A stretch of 53,176 nt of DNA, from contig NZ_AYXG01000173.1 of the NCBI RefSeq assembly GCF_000564855.1, forward strand, positions 1 to 53,176. Reading direction: 5' to 3'. This DNA is from Actinokineospora spheciospongiae. Lineage in GTDB: Bacteria > Actinomycetota > Actinomycetes > Mycobacteriales > Pseudonocardiaceae. This document shows, piece after piece, positions 7,647-15,992 of this stretch. The notes under the pieces are model-generated. The model was not told the origin of the DNA. It made no database searches and saw only the letters and a program-made list of their open reading frames with translations. The position numbers and the translations under genes were made by a program. Positions within the stretch are counted from its first letter, which is position 1; the number at the start of each line of letters is the position of its first letter.

Positions 7647-8784
7647 GCCAGGCGACCGCGGCCAGGGTGGCCACCAGCGTGCACACCCATGGCCAGCCCG
7701 GCAGTGCCGTCGCCGCCCACGAACCCGCCGCGCCGCTGAGGAAGGCGCAGGTCATGTAGGCCGTGTTGAGCCTGCTGCGGACCTCGGGGCCCAGCGCGAA
7801 GATCCGCACCTGGTTGGCCACCATGCCCGACTGCATGGCCACGTCCAGCAGCAGCGTCCCCACCACCAGCGCGCCCAACCCCACGGCCCCGCCCAGCGCG
7901 CCCAGCGCGAGGACCGCCGCGGCCACCAGCACCGCGCCGAAGCACACCGCGTTCACCACGTCCGGCCCCCGCCGGTCGGCGAACCGCCCCGCGACCGGCG
8001 TGCACAGCATCGTCACCGCGTTGACCAGCGCCAACGCTCCCACCGCCCGCGCGTCCAACCCGTAGCGCCCGCCGGTCAGCAGGAGCGCCACGGCGGTCCA
8101 CACCGCCGAGAACCCCCCGAACACGCACGCCTGGTTGAGGCACGACCGCCGCAGCGCCGCCTCCGCCCACAGCAACCGCACCGACTCCGCCACCAGCGCC
8201 GGGTACCGCTGCCGCGACGGCGCCGCCGACGACGGCAGCAGCCGCGCCAGCACGACCGCGGCGACCGCGCACAGCCCCGCCGCCAGCAGGTAGGGCGCTC
8301 GCCACCCCAACCCCTCGCCGAGCACCCCGCCGAACGCCCGGGACAGCAGCATCCCGCCGATCGACCCGCTGAGCACCGTGCCGGTCACCGCCCCGCGCCG
8401 CTCCGGGACGACCATCCCGGCCACCATGGGCGCGACCAGCGGTGCCGCCACCGTCGTCACCCCGGCCAGGCCGCCGCCGACGACCAGCGCGGGGAGCGCG
8501 GTGGCGGTGCCCGCCACCAGCAGGAACACCGAGGTCAGCCCGAGCAGCGCCACGACCAGGGTCCGGTACGGCACCCGGTCGCCCAGCGGCACCAGGAAGA
8601 AGACCCCGACCGCGTACCCGAGCTGGGCCACCGTCACCACCAGTGCGGCAGCCGTGGGTGCCACCCCGAGCCCGGAGGCGACCAACGGGCTCACGACCTG
8701 CGGGAAGTACAGGTTGCCGACGGTGATCCCGCAGGTCAGCGCCAGCACGAACACCAGCCGCCCGGTCATCGCCGCCAGTGTCAC
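7600..8784 (-). CDS. MFS transporter (DHA1-like)
   Basis: A 394-aa polytopic membrane protein with about 12 hydrophobic segments, matching the major facilitator family. The first loop carries PLGDRVPYRTLV (motif A-like), and a second GRFADRRGPDVV lies after helix 6-7. The N-terminus FVLALTCGITVGNLYFPQVV resembles drug/sugar efflux MFS proteins of the YgaY/AraJ type. The likely role is proton-driven export of a small molecule; the substrate is unknown. The start may be GTG 8784 or ATG 8769, and neither has a good Shine-Dalgarno. It is divergent from the sigma factor gene at 8912. Confidence 0.85.
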   Translation of the reverse strand: MTLAAMTGRLVFVLALTCGITVGNLYFPQVVSPLVASGLGVAPTAAALVVTVAQLGYAVGVFFLVPLGDRVPYRTLVVALLGLTSVFLLVAGTATALPALVVGGGLAGVTTVAAPLVAPMVAGMVVPERRGAVTGTVLSGSIGGMLLSRAFGGVLGEGLGWRAPYLLAAGLCAVAAVVLARLLPSSAAPSRQRYPALVAESVRLLWAEAALRRSCLNQACVFGGFSAVWTAVALLLTGGRYGLDARAVGALALVNAVTMLCTPVAGRFADRRGPDVVNAVCFGAVLVAAAVLALGALGGAVGLGALVVGTLLLDVAMQSGMVANQVRIFALGPEVRSRLNTAYMTCAFLSGAAGSWAATALPGWPWVCTLVATLAAVAWLSAARRRGRAPAGRR

Positions 8785-8911
8785 CGGGGGAGACTGGGGG
8801 CGGCAACCGAATACTCGACGTGACCGGGATCACGGCGAGTGGCTTCAACGTTCCGGCACTCCCGCGGTGTTCCCCGGACGCACTCGACACTTCAGCGGAA
8901 GGGGGGCCACG

Positions 8912-9418
8912 GTGCGCGAAAGCTTCGACCAGTTCGTGGCGGAACGGCTGGACCGCTTGCTGCGCTACGCGACCGCGATGACCTGCGACCGGCACCTGGC
9001 CCAGGACATCGTGCAGGAGGTGCTGCTCAGGGCGCAGCGCAAGTGGTCGCGCATCGGCGACATGGAGGCCTCGTACCTCTACGTCAAGAAGATGGTCACC
9101 AACGAGTACCTGTCCTGGCGCAGGCGCAGAGCCGCCCGGGACATCACCGCCACCCGCGCCGCCCTGGAAGCGGCCTCCCCGCCGGTCGGCGACTTCGCCC
9201 ACGACTACGTGGAGCGCGACGCCATGCGAGCCCGGATAGCGGCCCTCCCGCGCAGGCAGCGCGCGGCGGTGGTCCTGCGCTACTACGAGGACTGCACCAC
9301 GGCCCAGATCGCGCACGTCCTCGGTTGCACCGAGGGCACCGCCCGCAGCCACCTCTCCCACGCCCTGTCCACTCTCCGCGCCGACACCACCGCGACCGCA
9401 TCGGAGGCCCTGCGATGA
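8912..9418 (+). CDS. SigE-family ECF sigma factor
   Basis: A 168-aa group IV sigma factor. Region 2 (FDQFVAERLDRLLRYATAMT ... LAQDIVQEVLLRAQRKWSRI) and region 4 (LPRRQRAAVVLRYYEDCTTA ... GCTEGTARSHLSHAL) are complete. GGAAGGGGGGCC precedes the GTG. It overlaps the LCP gene by 4 bp (ATGA). That gene encodes a membrane protein with a short cytoplasmic N-terminus in the position where an anti-sigma factor would usually be found, so the coupling may be regulatory as well as transcriptional (inference). Confidence 0.92.
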   Translation: MRESFDQFVAERLDRLLRYATAMTCDRHLAQDIVQEVLLRAQRKWSRIGDMEASYLYVKKMVTNEYLSWRRRRAARDITATRAALEAASPPVGDFAHDYVERDAMRARIAALPRRQRAAVVLRYYEDCTTAQIAHVLGCTEGTARSHLSHALSTLRADTTATASEALR

Positions 9419-10500
9419 CCGAGCACGAATCCCTGATCCGCCAGGCCATCGCCGCCGAAGCCGACCAGGCGGCGCACCCCGAGGCGGTGCTCGCCCGGCT
9501 GCGCGGGGGCCACCACCGCACCTGGCCCAGGTTCGCGGTCATCGCCGCCGCCGTGGTCGCCGTCGTGGCGGGCGCGGTGGTCCTGCCGTCACTGCTGCGG
9601 GGCGACAACGCGGGCACCGCCGACCACGTCGCCACCCAGCCGCCCCCGCCCCGCCGGGCCCAGAACGTCCTCCTCGCGGGCAGCGACGCGAACGGCTACC
9701 TCGACACCGTCGTCCTGGTCCGGGTGGGCGACGACGGCTCCCTGCGCGGGGTCTCCCTGCCGCGCGACTCGTACACCGCGGTCCCGGGCGCGGGGAACAA
9801 GAAGCTCAGCCACTCCTACAACACCCTCTACACCCAGGCGAAGGAAGGCGGCGCCGACGACCGGACCGCCGCCGCCGCGGGCCGCGACGGCCTGGTCGCC
9901 ACCGTCGAAAACCTCACCGGCGTCCGCGCCGACCACGTCGCCATCGCCGACATGGCGGGTTTCGCCGCCCTTGCCGACACCCTCGGCGGCGTCGAGGTCT
10001 GCCTCAACCACGCCACCGAGGACCCCTACTCCGGCGCCGACTTCCAGGCGGGCCCCACCACCCTGACCGGTCAGAGCGCCCTCGCCTTCCTGCGCCAACG
10101 CCGCGGCCTCCCCAACGGCGACCTCGACCGCGTCGCCAGGGCCCAGGTGTTCCTCCGCAACCTCTCCGCCAAGCTCCTGACCGACGGCACCCTCACGAAC
10201 CTGAACGACCTGGCGGCCCTGGTGGACGCGGTGAACCGCACCGTCCGCACCGACCCGGGCTGGGACCTGCTCGCCTTCGCGGCCACCCTCGTCGGCGGCA
10301 CCCCCCTGGTCACCGCCACCATCCCCGTCGTCGGCGAGGTGGACACCCCGAACAGCGGTTCGGCGCTGGAGGTGGACCCGGCCGCGGTCAAGCAGTTCAC
10401 CGAGCAGCAGTTCGCGGTGCGGCAGTCGTCACCGAACGCCGCTTCGCTCAGCTCTGAACCGGAAGTGCCCACGGGGAGCACTCGCCAGTGCGTCAACTGA
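9415..10500 (+). CDS. LCP (LytR-CpsA-Psr) family cell-wall glycopolymer ligase
   Basis: A 361-aa membrane-anchored protein. Residues 1-38 are cytoplasmic (LIRQAIAAEADQAAHPEAV), a single TM segment follows (AVIAAAVVAVVAGAVVLPSL, about 40-61), then a Pro-rich linker and an extracytoplasmic LCP domain. LCP hallmarks: NVLLAGSDAN, SLPRDSYTAVPG with the Arg/Asp pair that handles pyrophosphate, HADHVAIADMAGF-like segment, LGGVEVCLN and LAFLRQRRGLPNGDLDRVAR. LCP enzymes attach teichoic acids, arabinogalactan or similar polymers to peptidoglycan. The N-terminal segment resembles the HEPE/anti-sigma-like N-terminus often seen in sigma-coupled membrane proteins; it could let this enzyme hold the sigma factor. 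Confidence 0.9.
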   Translation: MTEHESLIRQAIAAEADQAAHPEAVLARLRGGHHRTWPRFAVIAAAVVAVVAGAVVLPSLLRGDNAGTADHVATQPPPPRRAQNVLLAGSDANGYLDTVVLVRVGDDGSLRGVSLPRDSYTAVPGAGNKKLSHSYNTLYTQAKEGGADDRTAAAAGRDGLVATVENLTGVRADHVAIADMAGFAALADTLGGVEVCLNHATEDPYSGADFQAGPTTLTGQSALAFLRQRRGLPNGDLDRVARAQVFLRNLSAKLLTDGTLTNLNDLAALVDAVNRTVRTDPGWDLLAFAATLVGGTPLVTATIPVVGEVDTPNSGSALEVDPAAVKQFTEQQFAVRQSSPNAASLSSEPEVPTGSTRQCVN

Positions 10501-10509
10501 AGGCGTGAG

Positions 10510-10542
10510 GAGGTCCCGGCCACTGGGGGTGGTCGGGGCCTC
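10510..10542 (+). terminator. Hairpin terminator after the sigma-LCP operon
   Basis: A 14-bp stem with two G:T pairs (GAGGTCCCGGCCAC / GTGGTCGGGGCCTC) begins 10 bp after the LCP stop. Confidence 0.65.
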
Positions 10543-10649
10543 TCGCGTTGTGGGGCGCACTGCGCTTGTCCACAACCCTCTTGGCGCGCAGCGGTTTCTG
10601 ACAGTCCCCCGTGGTGGACTTGTCGGAACCTACTGGAGAGGGGCGCGCG

Positions 10650-10904
10650 GTGTCGGAGGTCGAGCACGGTGCGGTGGGTGCTGTACTGCGGGCGTTCCTG
10701 GCGCAAGAGGGTGAGCTGCCCGCGGGCCGGGTGCTGACCCACGCGGTGGTCGTGTTCCGCACCTACGAGGTCCGCGAGGACGGCCGGGCTCTCACCAGGC
10801 GGGGGCGGGTCTACCCGCTGGGGGAGATGGACGCCACCCTGGAGCGGGGGATGCTCGACGACGCGCTGTTCGACGCGCGCAGGGACCGGGGCAGGCCCGG
10901 CTAG
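10650..10904 (+). CDS. Hypothetical protein, 84 aa
   Basis: A small basic/acidic protein (VSEVEHGAVGAVLRAFLAQ ... GRVLTHAVVVFRTYEVREDG ... RRGRVYPLGEMDATLERGML). No membrane segment, no cysteines. I do not recognise the family; the alpha+beta pattern suggests a compact single domain. GTG 10650 is chosen because GGAGAGG lies 9 nt upstream; the earlier in-frame GTG at 10611 has none. It is convergent with the XRE regulator gene, 5 bp apart. Confidence 0.65.
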   Translation: MSEVEHGAVGAVLRAFLAQEGELPAGRVLTHAVVVFRTYEVREDGRALTRRGRVYPLGEMDATLERGMLDDALFDARRDRGRPG

Positions 10905-10909
10905 CCCGG

Positions 10910-11359
10910 TCAGTCGTCCTCGTGTTCCGGTTCCGCCCGCTGGACCTCGGTGTTGAGCGGGCTGAGCACGGGCTTCGCCTCCGCCAGGCTCCGCAGCGCC
11001 CCCACGGTCATGGGCAGGTTCTCCTCCGGCATGTGGGTGACCAGGTCGAGTGCTTGCTGGCGCAGCGCGGACGGCGTCTGCGTCACCGCCGGGAGGGGGC
11101 GGGGGGTGTAGCCGGCCAGCGCGAGGATCTCCTCCCGGGGGAGGCCCATCGCCCGGCCCGCTTTGACGATGTTCTTCGCCAGTGGGAAGGACTGGGTGCC
11201 GTTGTAGCGGCGGCCGCCGCGCTCGATGTTCTGCCAGGTGGTCTTGGAGATGTCCGCCGCTTCGGCCGCCTCGGCGTGCGACAGCGTTCTGGCCAGCCTC
11301 CATTCTTCCAGGCTGCGGCCGAACGCCTGGAGTTTCGCCACATCCGGTCGGCCGGTCAT
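10910..11359 (-). CDS. XRE-family transcriptional regulator
   Basis: A 149-aa DNA-binding protein. The HTH occupies about residues 15-70 (LEEWRLARTLSHAEAAEAAD, ISKTTWQNIERGGRRYNG) and is followed by a helical effector or dimerisation region with Pro-rich linkers and an acidic tail. The three phased TATTGC repeats 60-86 bp upstream of its start (11419-11445) are a plausible operator for autoregulation. The target genes are not visible from sequence, but the small-peptide gene at 11555-11698 lies next upstream on the same strand. Confidence 0.85.
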   Translation of the reverse strand: MTGRPDVAKLQAFGRSLEEWRLARTLSHAEAAEAADISKTTWQNIERGGRRYNGTQSFPLAKNIVKAGRAMGLPREEILALAGYTPRPLPAVTQTPSALRQQALDLVTHMPEENLPMTVGALRSLAEAKPVLSPLNTEVQRAEPEHEDD

Positions 11360-11418
11360 GCCACGGATGATCTCTTACCGGCGCCGAGGGGGAAGGCGGC
11401 AAAACTCTGAAAGCCAAG

Positions 11419-11445
11419 TATTGCCAGGTATTGCTATACTATTGC
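11419..11445. promoter_or_regulatory. Three helically phased TATTGC repeats, candidate operator
   Basis: TATTGC occurs at 11419, 11429 and 11440, i.e. at 10- and 11-bp spacing on one face of the helix, within an unusually A/T-rich stretch containing TATACT. It lies upstream of the XRE regulator gene. A regulator binding site or promoter is likely; an origin-type iteron is less likely because there are only three copies. Confidence 0.5.
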
Positions 11446-11511
11446 CGCAACGGTCGGTGTTCTGCGATCGGTGAACGGTTGTTTCATGGTTGAGACCGTC
11501 GCCGGGCAAAC

Positions 11512-11546
11512 GGAAGCCCGCCGCACGTGATGTACGGCGGGCTTCC
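11512..11546 (-). terminator. Hairpin terminator after the 47-aa peptide gene
   Basis: A perfect 12-bp stem (GGAAGCCCGCCG / CGGCGGGCTTCC) with an 11-nt loop starts 8 bp after the stop of the small ORF at 11555. Confidence 0.75.
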
Positions 11547-11554
11547 GGGGATTG

Positions 11555-11698
11555 TCAGAAAGTGGGCAGCACCGTGGCCGCGGCGGCCAGAACCGCAGCA
11601 AAAGTGACCATCAGCAGGGCCATTCGCAGCGTGGTCGGCCACCCTGCGCGGGCCACCTTGGCCAGCGTGGTCAGGCAGTGCGTGCGGACGTCAGTCAC
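11555..11698 (-). CDS. 47-aa single-pass membrane peptide
   Basis: A short gene with a full set of expression signals: GAAGGAG 5 nt before the GTG at 11698, and a strong hairpin right after the stop. The peptide has a soluble N-terminus (TDVRTHCLTTLAKVARAGWP) with one Cys, then one hydrophobic helix (TLRMALLMVTFAAVLAAAAT) ending at the C-terminus. No longer gene overlaps it. I know no family for it. It sits upstream of an XRE regulator and could be a signal, toxin-like or membrane-associated regulatory peptide. Confidence 0.6.
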   Translation of the reverse strand: MTDVRTHCLTTLAKVARAGWPTTLRMALLMVTFAAVLAAAATVLPTF

Positions 11699-11835
11699 AG
11701 GACTCCTTCGACTCGAATGGTGATTCGGTGAAACAACGGCGCGGTTTCCTTCTCGGCCGTTGTCCATCGATAACCGAATTCGGTCGGCGGTGTCCCGTCG
11801 GTTGCGAAAAGCGGTGGGAAACCGTCGGTGAGCGG

Positions 11836-12507
11836 TCAGGTGGTCGTGTGCCGGGCGGCCAGTGCGCGGCCCGCGCGTTCGACCAGCACCCGCAGGGTGG
11901 CGCCCATGTGCTCGTGCAGCAGCGCCAGTGCCTTCTCCAGGTCCGCCGCGTGGACGCGTTCCATGATCTCGATGTGTTCGGCGATGGACGTCTCGATGCG
12001 GCCCTCGACGGTGAAGTCGTACATCCGCACGTGCCGGATGCGCCGGTTCACCCCCACCAGGGTCTCCACCAGCGCCTCGTTGCCCGACGCCGCGAGGAGG
12101 GTGGCGTGGTAGCGCTCGTCCTCCAGGACGAAGTCGGGGGTCGGGGGCGGTGGGGCGGCGCGGAGGGCGTACCAGTGCTCCAGTTCGGCCTCCAGCGCCG
12201 CCCGGTCGTGGCGGACGGTGGGGTTCTCCACGGACCGGGTGATGCCGCGCAGTTCCACCGCGATGCGGACCTCGTACAGGTCCCGGACGCCGGGCGCGTC
12301 CGGGACGACGATCGAGTAGCCGTAGTCCTGGCGCCGCACCAGGCCGTCGGCCATGAGGCGGGTCAGGGCCTCGCGGACGGGGGTCCGGGAGACCCCGAGG
12401 GCGCGGGCCAGCTTGGGTTCGGTGAACCGGTCCGCGACCGACCAGCGGGTGCTCAGCACCTCCTCCCGCAGCCGCAGGTACACCTGGTCGCGCAGGGAAT
12501 CGGTCAC
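11836..12507 (-). CDS. GntR/FCD-family regulator, last gene of the urea transporter operon
   Basis: A 223-aa regulator with an N-terminal winged HTH (DQVYLRLREEVLSTRWSVAD ... LARALGVSRTPVREALTRLM) and a C-terminal FCD ligand domain holding metal-binding residues (Asp in RIAVELRG region, ERYHATLLAASGN, AEHIEIMERVHAADLEKAL). FCD regulators sense small carboxylates or amines. It starts 3 bp after the urtE stop, so it is transcribed with the transporter and probably controls it. Urea, ureidoglycolate or a related compound could be the ligand (inference). Confidence 0.9.
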   Translation of the reverse strand: MTDSLRDQVYLRLREEVLSTRWSVADRFTEPKLARALGVSRTPVREALTRLMADGLVRRQDYGYSIVVPDAPGVRDLYEVRIAVELRGITRSVENPTVRHDRAALEAELEHWYALRAAPPPPTPDFVLEDERYHATLLAASGNEALVETLVGVNRRIRHVRMYDFTVEGRIETSIAEHIEIMERVHAADLEKALALLHEHMGATLRVLVERAGRALAARHTTT

Positions 12508-12510
12508 GGC

Positions 12511-13203
12511 CTAGATCGCCATGGCGGTGCGGACGTGCTCGACGGCCCCGGGGCCGCCGTCGCCGGTGGCGGTGACCCGGCCCGCCTCCAGCACGTAGTA
12601 GCGGTCGGCGGCGGAGAGGGCGAAGCCGATGTGCTGTTCCACCAGCAGCACCGACAGGCCGCCGCCGGTCGCCAGGGCGCGGATGGTCTCCTCGATCTCG
12701 GCGACGACCGACGGTTGGATGCCCTCGGTGGGTTCGTCGAGGACGAGCAGGCGGGGTTGGGTGATCAGCGCCCTGGCGATGGCGAGCTGCTGGCGTTGAC
12801 CACCCGACAACAGGCCCGCGCGCCTGCCCAGCACCGGCACCAGGGCGGGGAACACCTCCAGGGCGTCGCGGATCAGGCGCTTGCCGTCGCGGCGGGTGTC
12901 GGCGACCAGGCGGAGGTTGTCCTCGGCGGTGAGCTGCGGGAAGCACTGCTGGCCCTGCGGCACGTACGCCAGGCCGCGCTTCACCCGCTCGTTCGGCCGC
13001 ATCCGCGTGACGTCCGCACCGTCCAGCAGGACCTTGCCCGAGGTGGGGCGCAGCAGGCCCGCGGCGGCGCGCAGCAGGGTGGTCTTGCCCGCGCCGTTGT
13101 GGCCGGTGACGGCCACCACCGCCTCGGCCGGGACCGCCACGGTGGCGCCGTGGACGACGGTCGTGCGGCCGTAGCCGACGTGGACGTCGATCATCTCCAG
13201 CAT
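12511..13203 (-). CDS. urtE: Urea ABC transporter ATP-binding protein UrtE
   Basis: A 230-aa ABC ATPase of the LivF type. Walker A GHNGAGKTT (about 34-42), Q-loop PQGQQCFPQ, signature LSGGQRQQLAIARAL, Walker B LLVLDEPTEGIQPS and the switch His in VEQH are all intact. The EGIQPS wording after Walker B is characteristic of UrtE. It follows UrtD with a TGATG overlap and is the second ATPase of the urea importer. Confidence 0.95.
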   Translation of the reverse strand: MLEMIDVHVGYGRTTVVHGATVAVPAEAVVAVTGHNGAGKTTLLRAAAGLLRPTSGKVLLDGADVTRMRPNERVKRGLAYVPQGQQCFPQLTAEDNLRLVADTRRDGKRLIRDALEVFPALVPVLGRRAGLLSGGQRQQLAIARALITQPRLLVLDEPTEGIQPSVVAEIEETIRALATGGGLSVLLVEQHIGFALSAADRYYVLEAGRVTATGDGGPGAVEHVRTAMAI

Positions 13204-13958
13204 CACGACCGAACCTCCCCGGTGGTGGCCGCGCGGCCCAGGTAGACCTCTTGCACCCGGGGGTCGGCCTGCACCTCGGCGACCGTCCCCTCGCTGAGCA
13301 CCCGCCCGGCGTGCAGCACGGTGACCGAGGTGGCGAACGAGCGCATGAAGTCCATGTCGTGCTCGACCACCACCACCGTGCGCTCCGCCCCGATGCGCCG
13401 CAGCAGTTGCCCGGTCTCGTCGCGCTCGTGGGCGCTCATGCCCGCGACCGGTTCGTCCAGCAGCAGCACCCGCGCGTTCTGCACCAGCAGCATCCCGATC
13501 TCCAGCCACTGCTTCTGCCCGTGCGCGAGCACCCCGGCCTGCTTGTCCCGCAGGTCGCCCAGGCCGATGATCTCCAGCGCCTCCTCGACCTCTTCGGGCA
13601 CCGAAGACCGTCTGCGCAGCAGCGTCAGCGGGCCGCGACCGGCGCCCGCGGCGATGTCGAGGTTCTGCAGCACGGTCAGCTCCTCGAACACGCTGGCCGT
13701 CTGGAAGGTGCGCCCCACACCGAGCCGGGCGATCTTGTGCACCTTCTGGTTCAGGAGCTGGGTCGCGCCGAAGGTGGCCGACCCGGACGCCGCGACCAGG
13801 CCGGTGATGGCGTCCACCAGGGTCGTCTTGCCCGCGCCGTTGGGTCCGATGAGGAACCGCAGGTCGCCCTGCAACACCGTCATGGACACGCCGTCGACGG
13901 CGACGAACCCGTCGAAGGTGACCCGGACGTCGGTCAGCTCCAGGTAGTCGCCGTTCAC
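13203..13958 (-). CDS. urtD: Urea ABC transporter ATP-binding protein UrtD
   Basis: A 251-aa LivG-type ABC ATPase. Walker A GPNGAGKTT, VGRTFQTASVFEELTVLQNL, signature-equivalent LAHGQKQWLEIGMLL (LAHGQKQW is typical of UrtD, where it replaces LSGGQ), Walker B LLLDEPVAGMS and switch His VEHD. The GTG at 13958 overlaps the urtC stop (GTGA) and has AAGGAG upstream. It pairs with UrtE. Confidence 0.95.
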   Translation of the reverse strand: MNGDYLELTDVRVTFDGFVAVDGVSMTVLQGDLRFLIGPNGAGKTTLVDAITGLVAASGSATFGATQLLNQKVHKIARLGVGRTFQTASVFEELTVLQNLDIAAGAGRGPLTLLRRRSSVPEEVEEALEIIGLGDLRDKQAGVLAHGQKQWLEIGMLLVQNARVLLLDEPVAGMSAHERDETGQLLRRIGAERTVVVVEHDMDFMRSFATSVTVLHAGRVLSEGTVAEVQADPRVQEVYLGRAATTGEVRS

Positions 13959-15043
13959 GCCGTCTCCTTGCGTCGGTTGAAGAGTGCTCCCACACCCGCG
14001 AACCCGCGCGGGAGGAACGCCACCACGAGCACGAACATGGCCCCCTGGAAGTAGGTCCAGAACGACGGGAAGCTCTCCGACAGCGACGTCTGCGCCCACG
14101 CCACCGCGATCGCCCCGACGACCGGCCCGAACAGCGTCGACCGCCCGCCGATGGCCACCCCGATCAGGAACGCGATGGACGGCACCACACCCACGCTGGC
14201 CGGGGAGATGATCCCGACGATCGGCACGAACAGCGCCCCCGCGATCCCCGCCATGGCCGCGGCCACCACGTACGCCACGATCTTGACGTTGGCCGGGTCG
14301 TAGCCGAGGAATCGCACCCGCTCCTCCTGGTCGCGCACCGCGATCAGGAGTTCGCCGTAGCGGGAGCGGTAGAGCTGCCAGACGACCAGCACCATCAGCA
14401 GCAGGGTGGCCGAGGCGATGTAGAACAGCATCCGCTTGTTCACCGGGTCGTAGAGGTTGAACCCGAAGAACGACTTGAAGCCGTTGAGCCCGTTGGTGCC
14501 GCCGATCGTGGCCTGCTGCCCCACGAGCAGGATCGCGAACGCCGCCGCCAGCGCCTGGGACAGGATCGCGAAGTACGCCCCGCGCACCCGGCGCCGGAAG
14601 ATCGCCGCACCCAGGCCGAACGCGACCAGCGCCGGGACGGCCACGATGGCGACCACGGTGACGATCGGCGAGCGGAACGGTTCCCACCAGCCGGGGACCT
14701 CGCCGCTGCCGTAGAGCTTCATGAAGTCCGGCACCCCGTCCGCCCCCGCGTCGGCGAGCTTGAGGTGCATGGCCATCACGTACGCGCCGAGGCCGAAGAA
14801 CACCCCCTGCCCCAGCGTCAGCATCCCGCCACGACCCCAGGCCAGGCCGATGCCCACGGCCACGATCGCGTAGCAGACGAACCGGCCCAGCAGCGCCAGC
14901 CGGAAGTCCGACAGCACAGCCGGGGCCAGCACCAGCAGCGCCAGGCCGAGGGCGATGAACCCGATGGCCGTGGGCAGCTCGCTCTTGCGTCTGACCCTGG
15001 CCTGCGGGGCAGCGGACTCGGTCTTGTCCTTGAGGGTCGTCAT
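13955..15043 (-). CDS. urtC: Urea ABC transporter permease UrtC
   Basis: A 362-aa LivM-type permease with about ten hydrophobic segments and the conserved GRGGMLTLGQGVFFGLGAYV and RFLGYDPANVKIVAYVVAA stretches. The YFAILSQALAAAFAILLVGQ and TNGLNGF segments are typical for UrtC. The ATG overlaps the urtB stop as ATGA. Confidence 0.94.
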   Translation of the reverse strand: MTTLKDKTESAAPQARVRRKSELPTAIGFIALGLALLVLAPAVLSDFRLALLGRFVCYAIVAVGIGLAWGRGGMLTLGQGVFFGLGAYVMAMHLKLADAGADGVPDFMKLYGSGEVPGWWEPFRSPIVTVVAIVAVPALVAFGLGAAIFRRRVRGAYFAILSQALAAAFAILLVGQQATIGGTNGLNGFKSFFGFNLYDPVNKRMLFYIASATLLLMVLVVWQLYRSRYGELLIAVRDQEERVRFLGYDPANVKIVAYVVAAAMAGIAGALFVPIVGIISPASVGVVPSIAFLIGVAIGGRSTLFGPVVGAIAVAWAQTSLSESFPSFWTYFQGAMFVLVVAFLPRGFAGVGALFNRRKETA

Positions 15044-15924
15044 GCCAGGCTCCTCGTCCGAATGCTGAAGATGCCCTGCGGCCGGATCTGCAAGAACACG
15101 ACGACGACCGCGAACACCGCCACCTTCGCGATGCTGGCCGTGGTGGAGTACTCGAACGCCGCCTGGAGGATGCCCAGGCCGAACGCGGCGATCACGGTGC
15201 CCTTGATCTGCCCGATGCCGCCCGCGACGACCACCAGGAACGCGTCGACGATGTAGTTGGTGCCCAGGGTCGGGCCGGTGGAGCCGAGCAGGGTCAGCGC
15301 CACCCCGGCGATCCCGGCGAGGCCGGAGCCGATGAAGAAGGTGAGCCGGTCGGTGCCCCGGGTGGAGATGCCCGCGGTCTCGGCGAGGTCGCGGTTCTGC
15401 ACCACACCGCGGATGCGCCTGCCCAGCGGGGTCTTGGTGAGCACCAGCGCCAGCCCGCCGACCGCCACGACCGACAGCACCAGGATGAACAGCCGCGACG
15501 CGGGCACCTCCGCCACGCCCAGGTCGACGCTGCCGGAGAGCCAGGACGGCGAGCGGACGTCGACGTTCGGGGCGCCGAACACGTCGCGGGCGACCTGTTG
15601 CAGGATCAGCGCGACACCCCAGGTGACCAGGAGCGTGTCCAGCGGCCGGTTGTACATGCGGTGGATGAGGGTCAGCTCCAGCAGCAACCCGAGCAGGCCG
15701 CCGATTCCGAATCCGAGGGGGATCGACACCACCAGTGCGATCCCGGCGTCGGCGATGACGCCCTGCACGACGAACGCGGTGTAGGCGCCCGCCATCATGA
15801 ACTCGCCGTGGGCCATGTTGATCACGCCCATCTGGCCGAAGGTGAGCGCGAGCCCGAGCGCCGCGAGCAGCAGCACCGACCCGAGCGACAGACCCGCGAA
15901 GAGCTGTCCGAACAGGGCTTCCAT
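15040..15924 (-). CDS. urtB: Urea ABC transporter permease UrtB
   Basis: A 294-aa LivH-type permease. Visible family marks: GLALTFGQMGVINMAHGEFM near the N-terminus, LLVTWGVALILQQVARDVFG, and FLVVVAGGIGQIKGTVIAAF. It lies 68 bp after urtA and overlaps urtC by 4 bp. UrtB and UrtC form the membrane channel. Confidence 0.94.
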   Translation of the reverse strand: MEALFGQLFAGLSLGSVLLLAALGLALTFGQMGVINMAHGEFMMAGAYTAFVVQGVIADAGIALVVSIPLGFGIGGLLGLLLELTLIHRMYNRPLDTLLVTWGVALILQQVARDVFGAPNVDVRSPSWLSGSVDLGVAEVPASRLFILVLSVVAVGGLALVLTKTPLGRRIRGVVQNRDLAETAGISTRGTDRLTFFIGSGLAGIAGVALTLLGSTGPTLGTNYIVDAFLVVVAGGIGQIKGTVIAAFGLGILQAAFEYSTTASIAKVAVFAVVVVFLQIRPQGIFSIRTRSLA

Positions 15925-15992
15925 TGCCGGTTTTCCCTTCTGGTGCAGGGGTTGCGCCGGGTCGCGCCCGGGAGCGCGGCCCGGCGGCGGGA

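Noticed and set aside
7346-9361. Long minus-strand open frame crossing vsr and the MFS gene
   Set aside because: The real MFS gene is in a different frame; this frame shows only repetitive Gly/Arg.
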